Positions 28,493 through 37,087 of a stretch of 64,000 nt of DNA are shown one piece after another (position 1 is the stretch's first letter; the number at the start of each line of letters is the position of its first letter). The notes under the pieces were generated by a model. That model was not told the DNA's origin. It worked only from the letters and a program-made list of their open reading frames with translations, and searched no databases. The translations under genes were made by a program, and so were the position numbers. Origin of the DNA: Acinetobacter marinus (GTDB lineage Bacteria; Pseudomonadota; Gammaproteobacteria; Pseudomonadales; Moraxellaceae); assembly GCF_900096915.1 (NCBI RefSeq), contig NZ_FMYK01000004.1, forward strand, positions 124,001 through 188,000, written 5' to 3'.

Positions 28493-29668
28493 ATGATGAA
28501 AAAACTCTCCATCATATTGATTTGCTTTATTTGTTCGATGTCTATTTTTGCGCAACAGCCACAGCTTGTACCGCATCAAATCAATCTAAAAAATGGCAAG
28601 CGTTTTGCTTTAAATCTTCCAGCGAATTTCGAGATCATTCCTGCGGCTGAAGGCTTGAAGCGAGTACGGTTTTTCAGTAAAGCGCCTGATGGCAGAATGT
28701 TTATCACCGACATGCACAACTTGAGCGATAATAAAAAAGGTATCGTCTATATTTTGGATGATTGGCAGGCTGACACGGGAAAATTCGGAAAAATTGTGCC
28801 GTATATGACGGGCTTGAGAAATCCAAATTCTGTGCAGTTCTACACCGATGAGTCAGGGCAAGACTGGTTGTATTTGGCAGAAACCCATCAGCTGACTCGG
28901 CGCAAATTTACCCGTGGTGAGGTAAAACCTACAGCCAAAGCTGAAGTCCTCGCGACTTTTCCTGATTATGGCTTGAGTTATAAATATGGTGGCTGGCATC
29001 TGACACGCACCATTGCCGTGGGCGGTAATGGCAAAATTTACGTTTCTGTCGGCTCAAGTTGCAATGCGTGCGTTGAGAAAGAGGCGGTTCGGGCGACAGT
29101 CTTGGAAATGAATCCTGATGGTTCAGCGCAAAAGATTTATGCTACAGGTTTACGCAATGCAATCGGTTTGAGGTGGATTGGCAAATTTTTATTTGCCACC
29201 AATCAAGGGGCAGACCATTTGGGTAAATTTAAGCCAGATGAAACATTCTATGCACTCAAGCATGATACAGACTATGGCTGGGCTGCGTGCTATTCATCAA
29301 AGGGTCGGATTTTGCCTGATCCAAAATTTAAACGTGCGTCAGGTTGTAAAAATGTACCCGCTCCGTATGCTTATTTTCCTGCGCATTCTTCTGCGCTAGG
29401 TTTTGATTATTTTGATCATCCCGACACCGACGATCGCATTAAAAATGCGTTTTTAGTGGCATTGCACGGTTCAACGGATGAAAAAATTGGGCATGGCTAC
29501 AAAGTTGTGATTATGCGTAAAGGCAAAAAGTTAGAAACATTTATGGATGGTTTCTTGGTCGGGAAAACAGTGTATGGTCGCCCGAGCGATATTTATCGCA
29601 TTGATGAAAATTCGTTTTACCTTTCGGATGATCGGGCGGGCGTGGTGTATTATGTACGACGAAAATAG
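28493..29668 (+). CDS. Secreted PQQ-dependent sugar dehydrogenase-like protein
   Basis: A 391-residue protein with an N-terminal signal peptide (KKLSIILICFICSMSIFAQ) and a six-bladed beta-propeller of the glucose/sorbosone dehydrogenase family. Recognisable parts are FSKAPDGRMFITDMHNL, YVSVGSSCNACVEKEAVRATVLEMNPDG, ATGLRNAIGLRW and the GADHLG turn. Members oxidise aldoses in the periplasm with PQQ; some lack activity. The substrate cannot be predicted, and no PQQ synthesis genes are in the window. AGAGGG precedes the ATG pair. It seems to be a single-gene unit. Confidence 0.83.
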   Translation: MMKKLSIILICFICSMSIFAQQPQLVPHQINLKNGKRFALNLPANFEIIPAAEGLKRVRFFSKAPDGRMFITDMHNLSDNKKGIVYILDDWQADTGKFGKIVPYMTGLRNPNSVQFYTDESGQDWLYLAETHQLTRRKFTRGEVKPTAKAEVLATFPDYGLSYKYGGWHLTRTIAVGGNGKIYVSVGSSCNACVEKEAVRATVLEMNPDGSAQKIYATGLRNAIGLRWIGKFLFATNQGADHLGKFKPDETFYALKHDTDYGWAACYSSKGRILPDPKFKRASGCKNVPAPYAYFPAHSSALGFDYFDHPDTDDRIKNAFLVALHGSTDEKIGHGYKVVIMRKGKKLETFMDGFLVGKTVYGRPSDIYRIDENSFYLSDDRAGVVYYVRRK

Positions 29669-29677
29669 GTTTTAATT

Positions 29678-29791
29678 TTATGAGTTACACTTTTCGATAT
29701 GCTGAAAAATCCGCTCACATAATTCAAAGGCTTTCGGTGTCAGTTGCCAGTTAGGGTTTTGGTCAAAATTTTTCAGTTTAGAGATGTGCAT
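29678..29791 (-). CDS. Possible 37-codon ORF overlapping the HTH gene
   Basis: Encodes MHISKLKNFDQNPNWQLTPK and onward, overlapping the last 14 bases of the HTH gene in another frame. The predicted peptide is helical and protein-like, ending CERIFQHIEKCNS. It could be a separate small gene, or a C-terminal piece of the HTH gene displaced by a frameshift. No ribosome site is clear. Confidence 0.35.
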   Translation of the reverse strand: MHISKLKNFDQNPNWQLTPKAFELCERIFQHIEKCNS

Positions 29792-30227
29792 TGGCTACAT
29801 CATACTGCGCTTTATCCAACTTTCCTTGATGAAATAGCCAAGTCGCTACCTCGGGCCAAGAATACATGGCAGATTTTGAAGTGAGTCCGTACATTGGTTT
29901 TGGAAAATGTCCATCACCACGTTTATTTAAAGCGTATAAAGATAAGACTTGACGGCTCAAATTGGCTCGCTCTGCCATCTCTGAGAGCGTGGAAAAGCCT
30001 TTTTCTTCAACGATTAAATCTGAAAAGCCGAGTTTTTTGATATCGTTTAATGCCGATCGAATGGCGATGACGGCACTTTCTGCTTCTCGGTCAAACTCAA
30101 GGTAAACTGTATCATTGTAACGACACAATAACGCATCATCACAGCCCGCTTCGAAAAATTGATCTTCTAGGTCTATAAGCTCAGCATGTGCATCCCGTAC
30201 CACGATGGTAAATTGATAATGATTCAT
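29778..30227 (-). CDS. HTH DNA-binding protein of a two-gene cassette
   Basis: A 149-residue protein. The N-terminal 80 residues (YQFTIVVRDAHAELIDLEDQFFEAGCDDAL, VYLEFDREAESAVIAIRSAL) form a small alpha/beta domain; the C-terminal part has a MerR-like helix-turn-helix (STLSEMAERANLSRQVLSLYA) and FPKPMYG. Proteins of this type occur widely next to a small SIWSTPK protein, and are annotated only as DNA-binding. Its ATG overlaps the stop of that partner by 4 bases (ATGA), so the two are translationally coupled. It may be the antitoxin or repressor of the pair; that is inferred. Confidence 0.7.
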   Translation of the reverse strand: MNHYQFTIVVRDAHAELIDLEDQFFEAGCDDALLCRYNDTVYLEFDREAESAVIAIRSALNDIKKLGFSDLIVEEKGFSTLSEMAERANLSRQVLSLYALNKRGDGHFPKPMYGLTSKSAMYSWPEVATWLFHQGKLDKAQYDVANAHL

Positions 30228-30451
30228 TGTTCATCTCCATTGCACTGTTTTACTTTGCGTAGGATTTGCTTGGCATGAGTTTCAGGGTCTTTGGGCGTGC
30301 TCCAAATGCTCATTTGGTGTTCTGCATGCCCCAAAATACATTTTAACCGACAAAATGCATGCGCTGATTTACCTGTATCCACCACATCCCATCCATGCTC
30401 GATGGCATATTCAATCGCTTCTCGAATATGTTTATTGGGATGTTTTTTCAT
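30224..30451 (-). CDS. Small HicA-like protein of a two-gene cassette
   Basis: A 75-residue basic protein beginning MKKHPNKHIREAIEYAIEHGW, with a conserved core of Trp-Asp-Val, HAFCRLKC and MSIWSTPKDPETHAKQILRKV. The alternating strand-helix layout with a His and a Gly-Trp is reminiscent of HicA-type dsRBD-fold toxins, but I cannot confirm it. ATG 30451 has AAGG seven bases upstream; an earlier in-frame ATG at 30505 would add 18 residues. It precedes and overlaps the HTH gene. Confidence 0.68.
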   Translation of the reverse strand: MKKHPNKHIREAIEYAIEHGWDVVDTGKSAHAFCRLKCILGHAEHQMSIWSTPKDPETHAKQILRKVKQCNGDEQ

Positions 30452-30535
30452 TTCTAACCCTTGAAAGTGAGGTAAATAATAAGATTTATTGTTGTCATGT
30501 GTCAACGATATTTTAGTTTATCGTACAACAAATGA

Positions 30536-30856
30536 TTACGGTAAGTATGGTGCAACAGATTCATGAATGAGTTCAATTAACGCTACATCCATATAGTGAT
30601 AATCATCGGGAATATCTAAAACAATGACTTTCTTATGGTGAAGTTCTTTGCGAAAACTCATCATGATTTGCTTTTTATGATGATACTCCATCACCATAAT
30701 CACATCAGCCCATAATACATCTTGCTTTGAGATAGTGTGCTTGGCATGACGGCTAGTACCCGCAGAACGAGTGTGAATACCTGCGTATTCAGAGATCACT
30801 CGTTCAGCAGTAGGACTACGCCATTGGTTGCGACTACAAACAAATAAAAAATTCAA
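30536..30856 (-). CDS. Low-molecular-weight tyrosine phosphatase-like protein
   Basis: A short (106-residue) member of the low-molecular-weight phosphatase fold, with the P-loop CSRNQWR (Cys-X5-Arg) right after MNFLFV and an aspartate in LDIPDDYHYMD that may act as general acid. Typical family members are about 150 residues, so this is a reduced form; the CSRNQWRSPTAE variant is shared by other small bacterial members. Targets are unknown. Its start overlaps the stop of the upstream small basic gene by 4 bases (ATGA), implying translational coupling. Confidence 0.78.
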   Translation of the reverse strand: MNFLFVCSRNQWRSPTAERVISEYAGIHTRSAGTSRHAKHTISKQDVLWADVIMVMEYHHKKQIMMSFRKELHHKKVIVLDIPDDYHYMDVALIELIHESVAPYLP

Positions 30857-31107
30857 TGTATTGAATTCCGATAATCATATTGCGCATTGAGGCGCATTTG
30901 GCTAGAAGATATCCGTGGATATTCAAAGCCTAATTGTTTTGATCTTAATTGCTTGACGCTTCTACCATACAAATGCTTCCAGTTTTTCTCTGGTTTCCAT
31001 AGTGTCGATAAATGCCGACAATCTCGACCACGATGTGAAAATTTAAGTTTTCGACGCCATGCTCGGTTTCTTTTAAAAATATCAAAATCTTGTTGAGAAG
31101 TTTCCAT
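30853..31107 (-). CDS. Small basic protein coupled to the phosphatase
   Basis: An 84-residue, strongly basic protein rich in Arg and Trp (KRNRAWRRKLKFSHRGRDC and YGRSVKQLRSKQLGFEYPR). No family recognised; the charge suggests nucleic acid or membrane binding. It is the first gene of a two-gene unit with the phosphatase-like gene. The upstream spacer holds a 10-bp inverted repeat. Possibly a tyrosine- or phosphate-related partner, but nothing in the sequence shows this. Confidence 0.6.
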   Translation of the reverse strand: METSQQDFDIFKRNRAWRRKLKFSHRGRDCRHLSTLWKPEKNWKHLYGRSVKQLRSKQLGFEYPRISSSQMRLNAQYDYRNSIH

Positions 31108-31112
31108 TGTAT

Positions 31113-31162
31113 AAAACTCATGAGTTGATCGGGTTCAGCAGCCGCAATAACACATGAGTTTT
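31113..31162. repeat. 10-bp inverted repeat before the basic-protein gene
   Basis: AAAACTCATG (31113-31122) and CATGAGTTTT (31153-31162), separated by 30 bases. It lies between the ygfZ stop and the start of the next gene on the minus strand. It could be an operator or a weak terminator-like hairpin; the left arm also sits in a short palindrome, ACTCATGAGT. Confidence 0.4.
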
Positions 31163-31200
31163 CATTTTAGAAGATTTTTATTTAGCGAACAATAGTCAAC

Positions 31201-31941
31201 TCATTGCGGTCTTGCCACATCACCATTTAAGGTTTCAGGCAAGTCCAAAATTTTTACATCGAGGCTTTCTAGTGCCGTTGGTTTTGCTGTCACTAATGCA
31301 AGCCACGTATTATTTTCCGTAGCAATCACATTGATGATTTGAACATCATTATTCAAATTTTCAGCAACGTGTGGCGTATCACCTTGCCCTTGAACGAGGT
31401 GCAACCAATGCTTTGGTTTTGCTTTAAACCATAACCGTGCGATGATTTCCTGACCCAAATAACAACCCTTGTCATAGTCCACACCGCCACGCTGATGTAA
31501 GCGTAATTCTTGCGGTTGAAATAGATGTGAAGTGTCTTTTGTGATCCATGCTTGACCCTGTTCAATGGCATTTTTTTGCCACGTTTGCGCATCGGTTTTT
31601 ACACTTTCATCTGTGCTAAAGGTCGCTTGACCGTCGATGATCGCAGGGTATATCGCATCACTTAGCTGTAACGTCGCTTTGGAAAATGCGCCGAATTTTT
31701 TCACATGCAGGGCAAATTCCTCTGCCAAATCCTGTGCAATCACAATAAAAATCTGCTCAGCACTGATGCGTTTTAACCACAGCCCAAAATGAATCCGACC
31801 TTTCAAATCACAGATCGCTGTGGTTTGATAATGGTCGTTCGATAGCTTGCTGACATCAACAGTAACCTGACCTTGCAGGAATTTTTCCGCATCTGCGCCA
31901 GTGTATTCGAAGTGAGCAAATTCAAGTGTAGCCAATGACAT
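31201..31941 (-). CDS. ygfZ: Folate-binding protein YgfZ
   Basis: Tetrahydrofolate-dependent protein needed for assembly or repair of certain iron-sulfur enzymes. The diagnostic motif KGCYLGQEII, with the conserved cysteine, is present near residue 155, and the N-terminus has ADAEKFLQGQVTVDV as in the GcvT/YgfZ fold. At 246 residues it is slightly short for the family. The nearby acnD product is an iron-sulfur enzyme, though the two genes are divergent and 900 bases apart. Confidence 0.9.
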   Translation of the reverse strand: MSLATLEFAHFEYTGADAEKFLQGQVTVDVSKLSNDHYQTTAICDLKGRIHFGLWLKRISAEQIFIVIAQDLAEEFALHVKKFGAFSKATLQLSDAIYPAIIDGQATFSTDESVKTDAQTWQKNAIEQGQAWITKDTSHLFQPQELRLHQRGGVDYDKGCYLGQEIIARLWFKAKPKHWLHLVQGQGDTPHVAENLNNDVQIINVIATENNTWLALVTAKPTALESLDVKILDLPETLNGDVARPQ

Positions 31942-32099
31942 GGAGAATTCCTAAAGAAATTTATATAATAAAATGTGAATCAAATTATGATACTGCATCC
32001 ACAAGGATTTGTTAATGTATAACAGGCTTAACTTTATTTAATCAAAGTTTGTTTTTAAGCAATTGTTTAAAAAATTTTCTATATTATTTAGGTACTCAT

Positions 32100-32651
32100 A
32101 TGAAATATTTAATAAAATTTTTACTCATGTTTTCGCTTTGGTTTTCTGTAGTGTGTCAAGCATCCGAAGCCACACCAATTGATCAAAATCAGGCGATGAG
32201 TGAGTTATCTGAAATCTTTTTTTTGGACAAAACACTTCCAATATTTGATTATGATTTTATCAATGAAAAAAATATGGATTACAGCATTACGAGTTTGCAA
32301 TACATCAATGCTTATCTTGATGAGATTAGAAAGCATGATGAATTGCCGAACGAGGATTATTTTAGAATAGTCTTACGTACAGGTGCATATGTTGGTGAGG
32401 TTTTGCGTAGAAATGAGCAAAACCATGATTTAAATTGGATTGGTTATGATCAATTTTCAAAAATGGATTACCCACAAGAAATTAAAGGGGATCAAATTAG
32501 CTACGGGACGATGGCAGTTTTAATTGATTCAAACTCCAACATGGTCGTTTTTCCTTTGCAGAAAATTGAAAAATATTTGCAAAATGGAGAAGAAGATAGC
32601 TTGAAGTTTTTCGTTGAAGCAGCAATCGAGTATATGAATAAAAAGGAATAA
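32100..32651 (+). CDS. Uncharacterised secreted protein
   Basis: A 183-residue protein with an N-terminal signal peptide (YLIKFLLMFSLWFSVVCQA). ATG 32100 has AGG eight bases upstream; an in-frame upstream TTG/ATG frame to 32049 is not needed. The mature part has helical segments, a central YFRIVLRTGAYVGEVLRRN and a C-terminal helix with EKYLQNGEEDSLKFFVEAA. I do not recognise the family. It stands between ygfZ and acnD. Confidence 0.7.
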   Translation: MKYLIKFLLMFSLWFSVVCQASEATPIDQNQAMSELSEIFFLDKTLPIFDYDFINEKNMDYSITSLQYINAYLDEIRKHDELPNEDYFRIVLRTGAYVGEVLRRNEQNHDLNWIGYDQFSKMDYPQEIKGDQISYGTMAVLIDSNSNMVVFPLQKIEKYLQNGEEDSLKFFVEAAIEYMNKKE

Positions 32652-32856
32652 AACTGATAACTCATCGCTGATTTTGAGAAAAAATTCACCCTTTAAACTT
32701 TAGAATAATTTTACTGAATCTTTGTTTCCAAATATTTCAAAAATGCTATTTTTGATACTAACTTAATGAAATATATAAGATTTGGGAAATGGACTTTCGA
32801 CAGCGTACAATGTGAGCCACATTAACGGATTTTTATCATTGGAACGATACCCAGCT

Positions 32857-35463
32857 ATGAATACTGCATACCGCAAAACTCTGCCAGGCACTTCACTTGA
32901 TTATTACGATGTACGACAAGCGGTCGAGGACATCAAAGCAGGTGCTTACGATTCGCTCCCATTTACTTCAAAAGTGCTTGCCGAACAGTTGGTTCGTCGA
33001 GCTGAACCTGAACAGCTTACGGCATTTTTAACGCAAATCATCGAAGGTCGTCAGGATTTGGATTTTCCTTGGTATCCTGCACGTGTGGTATGTCATGATA
33101 TTTTGGGACAAACCGCTTTGGTTGATCTTGCGGGCTTGCGTGATGCGATTGCCGAGCAAGGTGGCGATCCCTCAAAAGTCAATCCTGTAGTGCCAACGCA
33201 GTTGATCGTCGATCACTCGCTGGCTGTAGAATATGGCGGATTCGACCCTGATGCTTTTGAGAAAAACCGTGCCATTGAAGATCGTCGTAATGAAGACCGT
33301 TTTCACTTCATTGAATGGACGAAAACCGCTTTTGAAAATGTCGATGTGATCCCTGCGGGCAACGGCATCATGCACCAAATCAACTTAGAAAAAATGTCGC
33401 CAGTGGTGCAAAATCGTGATGGTTTGGCATTCCCTGATACTTGTGTAGGGACGGATTCGCATACGCCACATACCGATGCGCTTGGCGTGATCTCTATCGG
33501 TGTTGGTGGTCTAGAAGCGGAAAATGTCATGCTCGGTCGTGCCTCATGGATGCGTCTGCCTGACATTATTGGTGTGGAGTTCGTTGGGCAACGTCAAGCG
33601 GGCATTACCGCAACCGATATCGTTTTAGCGCTGACAGAATTTCTGCGTAAAGAACGTGTGGTCGGTGCATATCTTGAATTTTTCGGTGAAGGTGCAGACA
33701 GCATGTCGGTCGGTGATCGTGCCACGATTTCCAACATGACCCCTGAATACGGTGCAACCGCAGCGATGTTCTATATCGACCAAAACACCATTGATTATCT
33801 CACTTTGACTGGTCGTGAAGCAGATCAAGTGCAATTGGTCGAGCAATACGCCAAAGAAATAGGGCTTTGGGCATCAGAGATGACGCAGGCGAAATATCCT
33901 CGTGTGCTCAGTTTTGACCTGTCTAAAGTCACTCGGAATATCGCAGGGCCGTCTAATCCACATGCACGTGTATCCACAAGCGATCTGAAAGAAAAAGGCA
34001 TTGCAGGTGTGGTGGAGAATCGCACAGACGGCTTAATGCCTGATGGTGCGGTGATCATTGCGGCAATTACCTCATGTACAAATACCTCAAATCCACGCAA
34101 TACCGTTGCCGCAGGTTTGCTCGCACGTAAAGCCAATGAACTCGGTTTAACGCGTAAGCCGTGGGTGAAATCTTCATTTGCACCAGGGTCAAAAGCTGCT
34201 GCGTTGTATCTGGAAGAGGCGGGTGTACTTGGCGAATTAGAAAAATTAGGCTTTGGTATCGTGGCATATGCATGTACAACGTGTAACGGCATGTCGGGCG
34301 CACTCGATCCGAAGATTCAACAAGAAATCGTCGATCGTGACTTGTATGCCACAGCAGTACTGTCGGGCAATCGTAACTTTGATGGACGAATCCATCCACA
34401 TGCTAAACAAGCCTTCCTCGCATCTCCGCCGTTAGTTGTTGCCTATGCGATTGCAGGGACGATTCGCTTTGACATTGAAACCGATGCGCTCGGCAATGAC
34501 AAAGAAGGTAATCCGATTTATCTCAAAGACATTTGGCCGTCAGATGATGAAATTGATGCACTGGTCAAAGAAGCGGTCAAACCCGAACAATTCCGTCAAG
34601 TCTATATCCCAATGTTTGATCTCGGCGAATCGGAAAAGTCAGACAGCCCACTCTACGACTGGCGCCCACAAAGTACCTATATCCGCCGTCCGCCATATTG
34701 GGAGGGCGCACTCGCTGCACCACGTACATTGACTAATATGCGTCCGCTGGCGATCTTGCCTGACAACATTACCACCGATCATTTATCCCCATCGAATGCC
34801 ATCGTGCTGGACTCGGCAGCAGGGGAATATTTGGCGAAAATGGGCGTACCAGAAGAAGACTTTAACTCCTATGCGACGCATCGTGGCGATCACTTGACGG
34901 CACAACGTGCGACTTTAGCGAATCCAAAAATCTTTAATGAAATGGTGGTACGCTCGGATGGCACGATCAAGCAAGGCTCTAAGGCTCGTGTCGAACCTGA
35001 GGGCGAAGTGATGCGCATGTGGGAAGCGATCGAAACTTATATGAATCGTAAGCAACCGCTAATAATTGTCGCAGGGGCGGACTATGGTCAAGGCTCTAGT
35101 CGTGACTGGGCGGCGAAAGGCGTGCGTCTTGCAGGCGTTGAGGCGATCGTGGCGGAAGGCTTTGAGCGGATTCACCGTACCAACTTGGTCGGTATGGGCG
35201 TGTTACCGCTTGAGTTCAAAGCAGGTACGGATCGCAAAACCTTAAAGCTCGATGGGACGGAGCTATATAGTGTGATTGGGAATATTGCGCCACGTTCGAC
35301 CTTGACGTTAGTGATCGAGCGAGCGACTGATGATGGTAAAAGTCAAATCCTCGAAGTGCCTGTGACCTGTCGATTGGATACTGAAGAAGAAGTGTCTGTG
35401 TATGAAGCGGGTGGGGTGTTACAACGCTTTGCGCAGGATTTCTTGGAAGGGAATGTGGCGTAG
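32857..35463 (+). CDS. acnD: Fe-S dependent 2-methylcitrate dehydratase AcnD
   Basis: An aconitase-family enzyme of propionate breakdown (methylcitrate cycle), converting 2-methylcitrate toward 2-methylaconitate. The sequence starts MNTAYRKTLPGTSLDYYD and continues with segments typical of AcnD rather than AcnA (LPFTSKVLAEQLVRR, AEQGGDPSKVNPVVPTQL). Iron-sulfur cysteines are in SCTNTSNPRN and ACTTCNGMSG. 868 residues, normal for AcnD. ATG 32857 is chosen by family match; an upstream in-frame start at 32782 is not supported. It normally sits with prpB, prpC and prpF; here it is alone. Confidence 0.85.
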   Translation: MNTAYRKTLPGTSLDYYDVRQAVEDIKAGAYDSLPFTSKVLAEQLVRRAEPEQLTAFLTQIIEGRQDLDFPWYPARVVCHDILGQTALVDLAGLRDAIAEQGGDPSKVNPVVPTQLIVDHSLAVEYGGFDPDAFEKNRAIEDRRNEDRFHFIEWTKTAFENVDVIPAGNGIMHQINLEKMSPVVQNRDGLAFPDTCVGTDSHTPHTDALGVISIGVGGLEAENVMLGRASWMRLPDIIGVEFVGQRQAGITATDIVLALTEFLRKERVVGAYLEFFGEGADSMSVGDRATISNMTPEYGATAAMFYIDQNTIDYLTLTGREADQVQLVEQYAKEIGLWASEMTQAKYPRVLSFDLSKVTRNIAGPSNPHARVSTSDLKEKGIAGVVENRTDGLMPDGAVIIAAITSCTNTSNPRNTVAAGLLARKANELGLTRKPWVKSSFAPGSKAAALYLEEAGVLGELEKLGFGIVAYACTTCNGMSGALDPKIQQEIVDRDLYATAVLSGNRNFDGRIHPHAKQAFLASPPLVVAYAIAGTIRFDIETDALGNDKEGNPIYLKDIWPSDDEIDALVKEAVKPEQFRQVYIPMFDLGESEKSDSPLYDWRPQSTYIRRPPYWEGALAAPRTLTNMRPLAILPDNITTDHLSPSNAIVLDSAAGEYLAKMGVPEEDFNSYATHRGDHLTAQRATLANPKIFNEMVVRSDGTIKQGSKARVEPEGEVMRMWEAIETYMNRKQPLIIVAGADYGQGSSRDWAAKGVRLAGVEAIVAEGFERIHRTNLVGMGVLPLEFKAGTDRKTLKLDGTELYSVIGNIAPRSTLTLVIERATDDGKSQILEVPVTCRLDTEEEVSVYEAGGVLQRFAQDFLEGNVA

Positions 35464-35501
35464 TTAAAAATAAGTCTTTTAATACTTGAAATAATTCTAT
35501 A

Positions 35502-35532
35502 AAGCCATATTTCATATATGGCTTAATTTTTG
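35502..35532 (+). terminator. Terminator of acnD
   Basis: AAGCCATAT/ATATGGCTT stem with a TTCAT loop, followed by AATTTTT. It ends just before the ribosome site of the next gene. Confidence 0.75.
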
Positions 35533-35540
35533 GAGTAAGT

Positions 35541-35759
35541 ATGGAAAGATATTTAGATGTGAACGGTGATTCAGGTGTGGTGGGCTACGAAATTGGAGAT
35601 ACTTATATACGGGTTAAATTTAGCGGTACAACTAGAATTTATACATATAGTTATCAAAGTGCTGGGATGAATCGAGTCGAAAATATGAAGCGATTAGCTC
35701 GGAGTGGTGATGGTTTGAATTCTTATATTATGAGATATGCTAAAAAGTTATATGAGTAA
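35541..35759 (+). CDS. Small KTSC-like protein
   Basis: A 72-residue protein that resembles the KTSC domain: GYEIGDTYIRVKFSGTTRIYTYS, then a helix with ARSGDGLNSYIMRYAKKLY. KTSC proteins are small, of unknown function, and often occur in mobile or phage-linked regions. TTGGAG precedes the ATG. It is 27 bases before the AbiJ-like gene and may be co-transcribed with it. Confidence 0.65.
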   Translation: MERYLDVNGDSGVVGYEIGDTYIRVKFSGTTRIYTYSYQSAGMNRVENMKRLARSGDGLNSYIMRYAKKLYE

Positions 35760-35786
35760 TTTAGACACAATATTTTGGGGTGAAAA

Positions 35787-36620
35787 GTGCTATTTTCAAA
35801 AAGAAAAGGGTTAAGTCCTATAAAAGTTGAGATTCAAAGAAATACGATAGACAATGATCTAAGGCATGGTTTATGGAATGCTTTGCATATAACTATTTGG
35901 GAAAAGTATGATGGTGGATATTACAGGAGATTTGAAGATTCAAACCTATTCTGGTTATTTAGAAGTTATTGGCATAATCTTTTTAAATTTCCTGTCGATA
36001 ATATGCCTCATGATTTTCGGCTGGTGATGGAGAGAGTTAGAAAAACATTTTTTGCATATAAGTGGAATGAAGTTTATGATTTTATAGAGTTTACTGCCCA
36101 GAACTGCCCAGATCAATTTCAAAAAAACTTTATTGAGTTTGTTAACCATATTCTTGAAAAAGAACTTTCTGCATATCGGTTTATTGATGATCAATTAACT
36201 GATATCACAGATCAACAAGAAATTGAATCAATCGAATCGGCTATGAAAACTACTAAGAGGTTTTCAGGAACTGAAGTGCATTTAAAGGCTGCTTTAAACT
36301 TCCTAACAGATAGACAAAAGCCTGATTACCGAAACTCTGTTAAAGAGTCTATAAGTGCGGTCGAAGCATTATGTGTAACTTTATCTGGAGATTCAAATGC
36401 TACTTTGGGTGCTTCACTAAATAGCATCGAAAAAAGTCATTCTTTGCATCCTGCATTCAAAAAAGCATTATCAAGCCTATATGGGTATACAAGTGATGCA
36501 GATGGTATTAGGCATGCTTTATTAGATGAATCAAAAATCAGTTATAGTGATGCCAAATATATGCTTGTATCTTGCAGTGCTTTTATAAATTATGTGCTAG
36601 GAAAGATGAGTGAAAAATAA
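35787..36620 (+). CDS. AbiJ-type protein with C-terminal HEPN-like domain
   Basis: A 277-residue protein. The N-terminus (FSKRKGLSPIKVEIQRNTIDNDLRHGLWNAL) matches the small AbiJ N-terminal domain 4 type. The C-terminal half, with SVKESISAVEALCVTLSG and DADGIRHALLDE, resembles HEPN folds, many of which are RNases. Together they suggest an abortive-infection factor that stops phage growth by cutting RNA; that is inferred from family knowledge. The start is GTG 35787, with GGGGTG upstream. The sequence is notably AT-rich compared with acnD. It converges with a PIN toxin gene. Confidence 0.65.
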   Translation: MLFSKRKGLSPIKVEIQRNTIDNDLRHGLWNALHITIWEKYDGGYYRRFEDSNLFWLFRSYWHNLFKFPVDNMPHDFRLVMERVRKTFFAYKWNEVYDFIEFTAQNCPDQFQKNFIEFVNHILEKELSAYRFIDDQLTDITDQQEIESIESAMKTTKRFSGTEVHLKAALNFLTDRQKPDYRNSVKESISAVEALCVTLSGDSNATLGASLNSIEKSHSLHPAFKKALSSLYGYTSDADGIRHALLDESKISYSDAKYMLVSCSAFINYVLGKMSEK

Positions 36621-36677
36621 GAACTTCAAAATGATATTAAACAACTTTACTCCAAAGTCTTTAAAATCAGTGGTATA

Positions 36678-37049
36678 TTAAAACACTTTGCAATCATACC
36701 GCTGTATCACCTCATCATTCGACATCAATATACAATGATGATAGTTGGCTTGAGTAATCAACATCCGATCGAAAGGATCACGGTGTATAAAAGGTAAGTC
36801 TTTTAAACCCATAGCAGATTGTGCGTTGTAATCTAAATACTCAAAGCCGAGTTGCTGAACGAAATCAAGCAAATTACCATCGATCTGTAGTTTGCCAATT
36901 GAACACTTAATCATTAACTCCGCAATACTGATGCTACTGACAAATATTTGATTTGCTGAGTTTTCCAAAGCATGGATTTGTTTTTCTGAGAGCTTTTCAG
37001 GCGCATGCAACGCCCATAATAAAATATGTGTATCAATCAATATGCGCAT
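36678..37049 (-). CDS. vapC: PIN-domain toxin, VapC family
   Basis: A 123-residue RNase toxin of the PIN fold, with acidic metal-binding residues in LIDTHILLW, SIAELMIK and HRDPFDRML. Family members cut tRNA or rRNA when not held by the antitoxin. It lies 38 bases after the antitoxin gene on the same strand, in the usual antitoxin-first order. ATG start. It converges with the AbiJ-type gene. Confidence 0.9.
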   Translation of the reverse strand: MRILIDTHILLWALHAPEKLSEKQIHALENSANQIFVSSISIAELMIKCSIGKLQIDGNLLDFVQQLGFEYLDYNAQSAMGLKDLPFIHRDPFDRMLITQANYHHCILMSNDEVIQRYDCKVF

Positions 37050-37087
37050 AGCAAAAATCTACGTTGAAACTCAATGAAAAATGAAAT

